From Euwallacea fornicatus (taxonomy: Eukaryota; Arthropoda; Insecta; Coleoptera; Curculionidae), in assembly GCF_040115645.1 (NCBI RefSeq), contig NC_089542.1, positions 5,890,001-5,954,000 on the forward strand: a DNA stretch of 64,000 nucleotides. The letters are read 5' to 3'. The position numbers and the translations under genes are program-made. Positions 56,338-64,000 of this stretch are shown piece by piece. Every line of letters starts with the position of its first letter. Position 1 is the stretch's first letter. The notes under the pieces were generated by a model that saw nothing but the letters and a program-made list of their open reading frames with translations, was not told the DNA's origin and did no database searches.

Positions 56338-58073
56338 AGAAAAAGGAAGTGCATATCTTTTCAAAAAAGGCTGTAGAAGTGCAATGTTCAGCTCTATAGC
56401 TGCCAGCGTTTTCGGGATATCGTGCCAGGGGTATTTTGTTTACTAATCCACGTTTATATGATTTTAGTCTTATATTTATTGAGCCCCTACATGTCTACAG
56501 AGGGAGAAGAAACCCTCCGGAATTATTACAGTTGTTTAAGATATTCTGCATCGCTTTACACCTTATTAACCCTTCCGGCTAAAGCCGGGGTTTGCGTGAC
56601 CAACTGATATTTTCTTCAAATACTTTCGCAGTATAATTGCCCATTAGTCAAAGAAAAATTTCGAAAAGTTTGATGGTTATGCGCGACGTTTAACGTCGTG
56701 GCCAGTTCGGATATGCCGGACCGGTGGTTAATAGAAGCACCACATATCCGATTACAGTTTTACGAGCTGGTTACGAGCCCGATTGAGACCCTCCCGGGCT
56801 CAACAAGTGGCCCCCAATAATTGGAAATTTCGACTCATACCAGGGGATGAACGAAAGTATGCCGAAAGTAACATTTTAACATGCCGACGGCAGATGAATC
56901 TATAAAAGGAGCCCGTAAAATAGCTCGATCGGATTACTAAATTTACATTTCTAGTACGTATGGAACGTTATCTGATGGACGTGCATGTGCGCTTCTTTGT
57001 TTCTTTTAAATGGAGGTACTGCTCAGGGTTCGAACCGCATTAGCGTTCACTTCAGTGGATCCCCATCTGTGTGGCCCCCATCTCTGAATAAGGAATAGCT
57101 AATGACAAAAGTTAATTGAAAACATAAATGAAACTCGTTTTTTAGGGGTCTTGAAAGAGATTTATTTAATTATTAACAGCTGCTTAAATCATTAACATTC
57201 GCGAAGAATAAACACTCGTATCCTTAAAGCCGGCTTAAATTAGCAGACAAAGGCGTTTTTCAATAAAAACGCTCTTTGGGGATCTGACAATAAATCAAAT
57301 AAAGCCCGATTTACAAAAAATTTTCCCCGATTGTAGCGAAAGGTTAACGTGATTCGTATTCCTGGAGGACGTTAATAAATTAGCAATAGTCGGAATAATA
57401 TTTCCCCATTATAAAGTTGGAGGCTTTTACAGGAAACCCCAGTCTTCGTGCATTATTTTCATAACTTTTCCCCAGTCTATTGAAATTTCCCTGTTCAAGG
57501 GACGTTAACAGGTCGCCTCGTACCACGCACCGAACACCACCCCATACAGACAAGAATTCTTCGTACTAAATTTAAGCAAAATTTTCAAGAATTAGAATAT
57601 TTTTTTCTGTGATGGAAAGTATTAAATTTCCAATTCCATTAGACCACAGAAACAGATGCAGATGTGAAATTTGGATTTTCTAATAAAAGTGCACCGTTAG
57701 GTCCGATCGCTTTGTTTTTACCGGCGAAAGATTTCAATTTAGATACGGATATTGTAGTAATTGACCCTAATTTTATGCCACAAAAGTTTCATTAAAATTG
57801 CACTTTTTCGTGTACAGGGAAAAAGCTGGAGTAAGTTGATTACGAGAGAAATTACTTGAGACGACTAACCTGATGGTTTTAGAAACCTTCAAAATTTCCT
57901 GCATATTCTACCAACTTGGGTTTCAGGATATTAAATTTAGTAGTGCTTCTTTGGTTATATGAAAGTATAATGAGTAAAAGTGTCCACATTCGAAGGGTTG
58001 GTTGGAAACGTTGAATTTTTTTGTTGTTGTTGAGTTTACTGTGGTTCATACTACTTTGTTCTATGATTTTCAG
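56338..58073. other. Intronic DNA before the LDLa exons
   Basis: No gene recognised. A short near-perfect palindrome CGACGTT-T-AACGTCG lies at 56684-56698, in a GC-richer stretch (56560-56830) that also has CCGGCTAAAGCCGG. The stretch 57180-57470 looks unique and could be regulatory. Confidence 0.35.
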
Positions 58074-58088
58074 TTACAGTTATCCCCA
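58074..58088 (+). CDS. Candidate 15-nt microexon of the LDLa gene
   Basis: TTCTATGATTTTCAG/TTACAGTTATCCCCA/GTAAGT has a strong acceptor, a 15-nt insert and an optimal donor. Its length keeps the frame and its phase is 1-1, as in all neighbouring exons. Joined to exon 1 it would add Val-Thr-Val-Ile-Pro between the signal peptide and the first LDLa module, right at the expected cleavage region. Chance occurrence of two good sites 15 nt apart is possible. Confidence 0.45.
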
Positions 58089-58206
58089 GTAAGTTGTACA
58101 ACTTAGGATAACATCCAATAGGTGTCGTCCATATTACTACGCATACAATTTTTTCTTAACCATAATTGCTGCTATTCAATCCTATATTTTCTTGTTTCTT
58201 TCACAG

Positions 58207-58323
58207 ACAGCCAAATATGCGATCCATCAGAATTTTCCTGTGGAAATGGTCAATGCATTTCCAACAACTATCGCTGCAGTGGAAGATCCGAATGCAGCAA
58301 TGGGGCAGATGAACGCAATTGTG
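58207..58323 (+). CDS. LDLa exon 1 (first module)
   Basis: Acceptor TTTCTTTCACAG, donor TGTG/GTAAGC, 117 nt, phase 1-1. It encodes SQICDPSEFSCGNGQCIS, then NNYRCSGRSECSNGADERNC. All six LDLa cysteines are present in order (C, FSC, GQC, YRC, SEC, RNC). The calcium-binding acidic cluster is weaker than usual (C-S-N-G-A-D-E instead of C-x-D-x-S-D-E), so calcium affinity may be low. LDLa modules are roughly 40-residue disulfide-linked ligand-binding units found outside the cell in perlecan and LDL-receptor relatives. The frame continues open 5' of the acceptor, but the pyrimidine tract and phase fix the exon start. Confidence 0.88.
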
Positions 58324-58659
58324 GTAAGCAACATCCTCATAGGAACTTCACGGTTATTCTTCTGAGTCTACGAAACGTCACCGTTTAATATACTATAGTA
58401 TGCGTTAAATGAGTTGCATGTAGATTTATCCACACACCACGCTTCCAAGATTGCGCTTTAACAGCTTGCCGAGCTTAAATCCACACAAATTTGATTGTTT
58501 CAGTGCATCTTGATTCATATTTTTATGTGTTTTAATTTGGTGACGGAGTTTGGAATATTTTTTGCATACTAAAAACTGTTCCAAACTAGAGAGAAAATAA
58601 CTGGAGTTGACTACAGTTATGTTAACCTAAATTTTTGCATGTTACACAATGCAACTCAG
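58324..58659 (+). other. Intron between LDLa exons 1 and 2
   Basis: 336 bp, GTAAGC to a rather weak acceptor (CAATGCAACTCAG). No transposon ends were seen. Confidence 0.6.
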
Positions 58660-58773
58660 CGGGGAGGTTGGAGGATGCTTACTTTAGGTGTGGATCAGGA
58701 GAACGCATCCTTAAGGAGAAACACTGTGATCGAGAGTACGATTGTGCTGATCAGAGTGATGAAAAACAATGTC
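58660..58773 (+). CDS. LDLa exon 2 (four-cysteine LDLa variant)
   Basis: Acceptor ACTCAG, donor TGTC/GTAAGT, 114 nt, phase 1-1. It reads GRLEDAYFRCGSGERI, then LKEKHCDREYDCADQSDEKQC. The spacing F-x-C, G-x-x-I, C-D-x-x-x-D-C-x-D-x-S-D-E-x-x-C is that of LDLa, and the calcium site is complete. The first and third cysteines are missing: no C before YFRC, and R where GxC is expected. In LDLa modules Cys1 and Cys3 bond to each other, so the loss is paired and the fold may still form with two disulfides. The start is tentative because the acceptor is weak, but phase and module limits agree. Confidence 0.82.
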
Positions 58774-59257
58774 GTAAGTGATTTCCCCCATTGAGTGAGT
58801 TCCACGGGGGCTGCTTCTGGTAAAGGCCGAAATAGTCCTCATTTTATTATGGTGAATTTAATATTAAGATGTAGATTTCTTCACAACGTGCTCTACAGTA
58901 ACGTGTTGTTTCCACCATTTTAATAAACTGGAGGAAAACATGCGACAGGAATAATTTAATGGCTTAACTTATTAAAAGCAGCTCCATATTGTGTTGTGAT
59001 TCTACATACGTCATCTACATATTGGCTTTTTCTTCGTATATATCCATTTCCGAACTCGAGATCAATTTCATGAATATAATAATCCAAGTACGTACAACTT
59101 CCCCTATGCGAAACTTTTATTCAGTTTCTAATTATTATTAATCAATTGGGCCTTTTTTCGCTCTCTCATTACGTTCATCTTCAGGATCAACACATAACCA
59201 ATCAGTGTTGTCACATATGACAAAAATTGTCCAATTTACCTTATAAAATTATTCCAG
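58774..59257 (+). other. Intron between LDLa exons 2 and 3
   Basis: 484 bp, donor GTAAGT, acceptor AAATTATTCCAG. Nothing else recognised. Confidence 0.6.
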
Positions 59258-59368
59258 CTTGTCTCGATACGGACTTCTTTTGCAACAGTGGCATTTGCAT
59301 TCCACACAGTCAACGCTGCGACGGAATCCGACAGTGCCAAGACCAATCTGATGAATTTGACTGCGAAA
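59258..59368 (+). CDS. LDLa exon 3 (third module)
   Basis: Acceptor TTATTCCAG, donor GAAA/GTAGGC, 111 nt, phase 1-1. It encodes CLDTDFFCNSGICIPHSQRC, then DGIRQCQDQSDEFDC. All six cysteines are present, with the classical C-x-D-x-S-D-E calcium cluster. This is a canonical LDLa module. The minus-strand frame at 59249-59473 is its shadow. Confidence 0.9.
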
Positions 59369-61163
59369 GTAGGCATCAATGACAGGTTGCCATGTTGTCA
59401 AGCCAAAAAAATGTAGGCATAGTAGGCCGAAAAGCCGAGTAACTGGCTCTGTGATTTGCTCATCCGAGAGCATTGACCGACAGGCCTAGTATGTCACTAA
59501 TCGGCCGCAATAAAGTAAAACATTTCTGTTGGTAATTAATGCACTTTTTCGCTTCGGAATGCGGTTGCGTGATGATACGTCCCTATTCTGATGCGGAGAT
59601 TAAAAGAACACGTTATTTATTTGCCGTCGAGTGCAAACAGGAGGAAATAATGAAGCCGGAGTATCGATAAAACATCATGCAAAGCCTTTTTAATATTATG
59701 CTTTGAGGATGGTAATTTGCCAGTTATGTGCTTGTTACAATTTGGCAACCTTGTCCTGCTATTGGTTAGTGGCATCGATCTCACGAATTTCCCTTTTAAA
59801 TTTGTGCCAGTAATAAGTTTTGACAGGTGGTGGTTAGACATAAGTAGCTAATATGAGGGTAATCGGTAGCTTATTTACCATAATCTAATTTCAATTGACA
59901 TGACTTAGTTTTACACGTAGGACGTTGGCATCAAAACCTAAATTTCTTATGCAACCTTTTTTTACCGAAAAAATATACCACCATTTTAATGCGAATTATA
60001 CTGGGTGGTCCAAACACTTCGTTGACCATTGGGATTTCTAGAACTAAAAGAGACATTCCTTATAATAATATACAGGGTGCTGCATAGACAAACGTCACGT
60101 TTTCAGAATTCACGACAAAAATTTATTAGGAGTTGTATAATAAAAATTTAACTTCTTGCTAGTTCTTGACGAAATTCTAGATCACCTATGTAGATGCCCT
60201 TAGTGAACTGTTTCGATAAGTGTTTATTCGATTTTGGAGTCCTAAAGATGTAAGTTTTTGATAAAACTTTAAACACCTGTAAATGGATGATAAAATGGTT
60301 TATGCACATATAAAAGAAAATTATGTTAGAAAGTTATTCCGCAGAGTTAATCTGAACTAAAATTGACGTAAATGTAGGCTCTTCATTTCTCGACGAAATG
60401 GCGAATGTAAGGTTTATCAGTTATTAAAGTATAGAATATTTTATTAAATAGATTTAAGCGTGATATTAGAAATTTAAAATGTTAATTGAATACAACATTG
60501 CAGCCCCCTGTTTATTATTAATAGTATGATGGACGCGTCCTAAAAAATCAAAAAGTTAGTTGCACCAAGGTGTATTAAAATAATGTTCTTATAGGTGCAA
60601 AATTTTCAATGATACATGGGCGCTGAATAAGAAAAATTCAATTTCAGGACTTAGAGAGAATCATTGAAAAGTTTAATTTAAAAATCATGAAAAATAACGT
60701 GCCCTTATTAATTTTTAAATTAGTCGAAATATGCGAGATATGGGATTATTACTATAGCTAAATTAAAAAAATATTCGGGGAATTTAGAAAACTGTATAAT
60801 ATACAGGGCATTCCACATAAAAAAGTCAAGTTTAGACATCTTAAGGCGAAAAAAAAATGTTATCTAGATTTAAGGGACCCTGTCACTTCATATAACGTCC
60901 GAAATCCAAATGGTACACATCGAATTTGGACTATCACAGGATCAGGATGTCTCTTTTTCATATATTTATTTTCGATTGAAAAATAACATGACCACATCAA
61001 AACGGGGTTAAATATGTTTGTTCACGCTGCTTTGTAGAAGTATACGCAGACACCTTGCAGATTCTGCTTCATCAGTAAGATAATCAAAGAACTAAATATC
61101 GGAAAAGAGACAACATTCAACCGGTTTTCGAATTGAACGAATTAAGCTGAAGTTAACCTGTAG
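59369..61163 (+). other. Intron between LDLa exons 3 and 4, with transposon ends
   Basis: 1.8 kb. Terminus-like sequences at 59999 (TACTGGGTGGTCC), 60071 (TACAGGGTGCTGCATAG) and 60802 (TACAGGGCATTCCACATAA) lie in the same orientation and share loose similarity downstream. They are probably solo or tandem fragments of one element. No inverted partner was identified with confidence. Confidence 0.5.
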
Positions 61164-61388
61164 AACCCAGATGCAAGCACTACCAATGGCCATGCAACAA
61201 TGGGCAATGTATCGACATGGTGGAACGTTGTAACCACATTGTGGAGTGCTCAGACGGATCAGATGAGCTAAATTGCACATTCTGCAAGGCAAATACTTTC
61301 ATGTGCTCCAATGGCACCTGCGTGAGTCTGAGCCAACGATGCAATGGCATTCCCGATTGTCCTCATTCTGAGGACGAGGAAAACTGCG
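61164..61388 (+). CDS. LDLa exon 4 (two modules in one exon)
   Basis: Acceptor GTTAACCTGTAG, donor TGCG/GTTAGT, 225 nt, phase 1-1. The first module reads CKHYQWPCNNGQCID, then RCNHIVECSDGSDELNC. The second, after TF, reads CKANTFMCSNGTCVSLSQRC, then NGIPDCPHSEDEENC. Each has six cysteines. The first has a full calcium cluster; the second has S-E-D-E in place of S-D-E spacing (DCPHSEDEENC), slightly altered. Two modules fused in one exon, against one per exon around it, suggests loss of an intron between them. The minus-strand frame at 61092-61292 is a shadow. Confidence 0.9.
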
Positions 61389-61914
61389 GTTAGTTCCATC
61401 ACTTTTTGTCTGCCTCTTTTCTACGTAGTTCCTTATGTGCTCTTATTCTGAGGCTTCCGCGTTGGAGTCCTGCTTTCTGTGTTTGCAGTGCCTCTCTTTA
61501 CCTACAGCATTTTCATTTCTTATCTTTGTTGTACATATAAGTAGCGTTTATTAATATTAGAGTGTGTCCACGAAAGGCAATGGGCAATTTCCCGATTGTG
61601 CTTGCCAAAATGACGAGTACGACTGAGTCAGTAAGGCGTCTTCCAGTGGTTTAATTGCGGGTTTTCTACTTATTCGTCTCCTGTTCTTCATAATGTGCTC
61701 TAATCACTGTTCTATACCTGGACGTTTTCTTCTCTTTTTGTATATCTCTACTTCTATAACTTAATTGTCTCACTCAGGGTTTCCTCAAAGTTGCTTTACA
61801 TATCGTTTATGTTACTGTGTAAATTTATCTTTGCAGTGGTAACTTTTAGTCGTAAGTGTTATGAAACATAGAAATCGCTAGATTATTAATCTCTGCATGT
61901 AACTGCATGACTAG
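61389..61914 (+). other. Intron between LDLa exons 4 and 5
   Basis: 526 bp. It contains a degenerate LDLa-like segment at 61561-61626, described separately. Confidence 0.6.
61561..61626 (+). pseudogene. Degenerate LDLa-exon relic (candidate)
   Basis: Codons from 61573 read KGNGQFPDCACQNDEYD and then a TGA stop. This fits the second half of an LDLa module (RCNGIPDCxDQNDEYDC) if GGC stands for the fourth cysteine codon and TGA for the sixth. An acceptor-like TATTAG precedes it at 61560 and a donor-like GTAAGG follows at 61631. The first half of the module is not visible. It may be a decayed duplicate exon. Confidence 0.4.
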
Positions 61915-62082
61915 AACATAATCTGCAATGCTTTCCCGGGTTGTGGAAGTGCGAGGACGGCCTTAAATGCATTAACAACAGCCGCTTGTGTGACGGAGTT
62001 AGCGACTGTGGTGACCAAAGTGACGAAAATGTAGCCAATTGCTATTGGATATCAATACCGGGGTTTCATATTGCTACTGAAG
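61915..62082 (+). CDS. LDLa exon 5 (sixth module, last exon in the window)
   Basis: Acceptor TGCATGACTAG (pyrimidine-poor), donor GAAG/GTAAAA, 168 nt, phase 1-1. It encodes HNLQCFPGLWKCEDGLKC, INNSRLCDGVSDCGDQSDEN, then VANC followed by YWISIPGFHIATEG. All six LDLa cysteines and the D-Q-S-D-E calcium cluster are present. The 14-residue tail after the last cysteine begins a linker toward the next exon outside the window. The frame stays open beyond the donor to 62213, but the phase-1 donor fits the pattern of the others. Confidence 0.85.
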
Positions 62083-62457
62083 GTAAAAGTATACTTTCCC
62101 CGTATTTCATTAAGTCAGAGATGTTTGGTTTTGTCAAAAGTTCCTCTCTGAATATCTTCAAAATTGTATTGAGAAAGTCTTATAAAATCGGCTGCTGTAA
62201 TGTGCAGAAGTAAGTTTTTAGTATTGATTAAGATATGCAGAGGTAGTTGGCAGAAGAGGTTATTATAATCTCCGTTATTGGAGAATGTCTGGAAAAATAT
62301 TATGATAATTTCCCGATTACGGGACTATATCATTTGCTTTGATCTTACCATTCTTACAACCTCTAATAACGCCTGAGATCTGACATTTCCAGTCTATCTA
62401 GTCTCCTCACATTTTGCCTATGTTATCTCTGCTATTCACTCAAAATATAAGGTGTTA
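62083..62457 (+). other. Start of the next intron
   Basis: Nothing recognised before the transposon end at 62458. Confidence 0.4.
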
Positions 62458-64000
62458 TTAAATAAGTGTCCGATATTTTACAAGGAGGTTTTTCTAGTAA
62501 TTTTAACATGGAACATTTTTTTAAACACGTGTCCTGGCTGCTTCAGTTTTTAAGATACGGGGTGTCAGAGTTGAAAAAATAATTCATATATTTTTTGGTA
62601 TCTTCCGATCTTTTCCAGCCAATTTCACGAACTTTCGTGACAGGGTTTCTTGGGATGAAAAATTCAAGTTTATCGACGATTTAATTGAATCTTTTAGAGG
62701 GCGCCACAATTAGGACTAACCATTAGGACACTTTTTATTTTTGTCTGGTAAACTCATGAAAGAAAACAGACGGATTGTCAAAAAACAAAAAAAGTAACAC
62801 GAAAAAAGTGAAAAACAAGTAAGCAAGTAAAAAGAAAATAAACTGGCACTTATAAATTTAATCTGTAAGTTTGAAGAAAATTGTTATAATTATTTGTTTT
62901 CAAGAAACAGAAAATTTTAATAATTCAGAACTAGTCGATGTACATTTTCCGTGTGGGCTAATTAATAGGAATGAGTATGAAACGAAACGATTGTATGAAG
63001 AATGATATCCGAATCGAACAATCCCCATCTCAAAAACATTTTCGAGGATCCATATTCGTTTAAGTAAAACGAGAACTTTTAAGAAATCTAGCAATGTTTC
63101 GGGAACGCATGGAATAGTACGATTACCCAAGGATTGAGGAAATAGTTCTTAATCAAGTTGGAGAACAACCGGAAAAAAGCACCCAAAAAGTAGCGTCCCT
63201 GCTGAATATTTTCCACTTTCTGGTATGGAAAATTCTTACAAGGAACATGTTATCTCCATACCATATTGGAAAAATGCAAATTCTTCTCTCTGGTAGCCTT
63301 CCGTTGCGTACTAACTCTTGTGTGTAGTTTTGTCAAAAACTTGTTCAAAATCCTCTATTTGACACTAAAAGTCTGTTTTCCGATTAAACAAATTTTTCAC
63401 GTAATGCTACATGTAACTTCTACAACAATCAGTTATGGTAAGAAAAAAATCCAAATGCAGTCGAAGAATCACATTTTGAAGAACAATTCTCCATTAACAT
63501 CTGGATTGGAATCTTCGGAGATTATTTATTAGATCCATTCTTCTTTCCGGCAAAACTCAATGGCGAAAATTATTGTCGGTTTCTAAAAGAAAATCTCACA
63601 GTTTTACTTGAAGATGTGCCGATTTTACCGCGAAAGGAAATGTAGTTCTTACGTGGTGGTACACCTTTAGCATTCAAGTATGAAAATCTTTAAATCGAAA
63701 TTACAACAATTGATAAATCGGCTAGGGACCTTCCTTGATCGCCTAAATCGCCGGAACTTAATAGTTTGGATTTTTTTTAGGGACAGCTAAAAACTTTAGT
63801 GTACCAATTACCCATTCAAAATGAACAAGATCTCAGAAATAGGATATTAGAATTAAGTCAAGCGATTCGAAACACTTCTGGAAATTTTCAGAGCGTTCGC
63901 AATTCATTGAGAATCAGACTGAATCCATGCATAGCACAAGGAAGAGGACATTTCCAACGCTTATTGCCATTTTTATTACCTGACAAGCCTTATTTGGTGA
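62458..64000 (+). mobile_element. Larger ITm element, truncated by the window edge
   Basis: It starts with TAAGGTGTTATTAAATAAGT, the family-style terminus, about 470 bp ahead of a transposase relic that runs off the right edge. It is the longest representative of the SPDLTPLDFF-type family here and retains traces of the whole protein, so it is closest to the autonomous form. The right terminus lies outside. Confidence 0.65.
62931..64000 (+). pseudogene. Nearly full-length but decayed IS630-Tc1-mariner transposase
   Basis: The N-terminus reads DVHFPCGLINRNEYETKRLY, a stop, then YPNRTIPISKTFSRIHIRLS, matching the DUF4817-type HTH of insect transposases. A second helical unit follows (IEEIVLNQVGEQPEKSTQKV, NIFHFLVWKIL, NMLSPYHIGKMQ). 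The catalytic part shows SLFSD, a stop, then TNFSRN (family ILFSDEATF, first D kept, E lost), GIFGDYLLDPFFFPAKLNGE, NYCRFLKENLTVLLEDVP, and a degraded second D region. Then SPKSPELNSLDFF replaces SPDLTPLDFF, followed by LVYQLPIQNEQDLRNRI and GRGHFQRLL near the C-terminus. Several stops and at least one frameshift make it inactive. The order of motifs is complete. Confidence 0.85.

Larger units (their letters stand above)
22062..58073 (+). other. Large first intron (about 36 kb) of the LDLa gene, by inference
   Basis: It runs from the donor GTAACT at 22062 to the next supported acceptor (58073, or 58206 if the microexon is not real). Most of it is transposon-derived, and it hosts one antisense gene at 32145-32888. 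Long first introns are common in insect extracellular-matrix genes. Additional small or alternative exons inside cannot be excluded. Confidence 0.5.

Noticed and set aside
56684..56698. CGACGTT-T-AACGTCG palindrome as a protein-binding operator
   Set aside because: One short palindrome without repeats or context; chance is likely.
58122..58388. The whole 88-codon frame around LDLa exon 1 as a stand-alone secreted peptide
   Set aside because: A pyrimidine-tract acceptor and a consensus donor bound the conserved part exactly, and neighbouring exons share the phase, so the outer codons are intron.
59249..59473. Minus-strand frame over LDLa exon 3 (likewise 61092-61292 over exon 4)
   Set aside because: Shadow of the LDLa coding strand, where all six cysteines and splice sites fit.
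1..64000. CRISPR arrays, tRNA or rRNA genes, bacterial-type operons, and a novel defence or biosynthetic system
   Set aside because: None is present. Direct repeats are degenerate and not regularly spaced with unique spacers, no cloverleaf was seen, and gene structure is eukaryotic.

Overview
The window looks like AT-rich insect chromosomal DNA, possibly beetle, though the order is a guess. It has widely spaced small exons with GT-AG junctions, Tc1 and mariner relics, many short TA-flanked inverted-repeat elements, and no operon-like coding.

The main host gene runs on the + strand. A signal-peptide exon lies at 21989-22061. A possible 15-nt microexon lies at 58074-58088. Five exons between 58207 and 62082 encode six LDL-receptor class A (LDLa) modules, and the gene continues past the right edge. 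Every junction is phase 1, so the exons are symmetric. A secreted protein that starts with a signal peptide and then LDLa modules could be insect perlecan (trol/HSPG2-like) or an LRP/megalin-type receptor. I lean to perlecan, but later domains are needed to decide. Intron 1 is about 36 kb and holds an apparently intronless antisense gene (32145-32888) for a 247-aa lysine-rich protein with a winged-helix (linker-histone-like) N-terminus. A CpG-rich stretch near 11.15-11.33 kb is a candidate promoter or 5' UTR exon, but I cannot tie it to this gene.

Most of the rest is transposon debris. Tc1-like copies (DD34E) lie at 1-438, 39357-40564 and 42435-43962. Two mariner copies (DD34D) lie at 43969-45177 and 51393-52845. 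A further IS630-Tc1-mariner family, with a SPDLTPLDFF-type transposase, left relics at 3430-3735, 18779-19090, 24391-24690 and 62931-64000. Foldback/MITE elements, mostly with termini like TACAGGGTGTTTC, lie at 2943-3976, 12044-12704, 20550-21617, 22651-23500, 26609-27334, 27335-28019, 35770-36970 and 55441-56337. Several insertions abut or nest. Degenerate tandem repeats lie at 1750-2470, 8351-8620, 48260-49560, 53457-53960 and 54170-54640.

No tRNA, rRNA, CRISPR array or bacterial-type feature was seen. All alignments were made by eye, so repeat boundaries are approximate by a few bases except where a TA target site fixes them.
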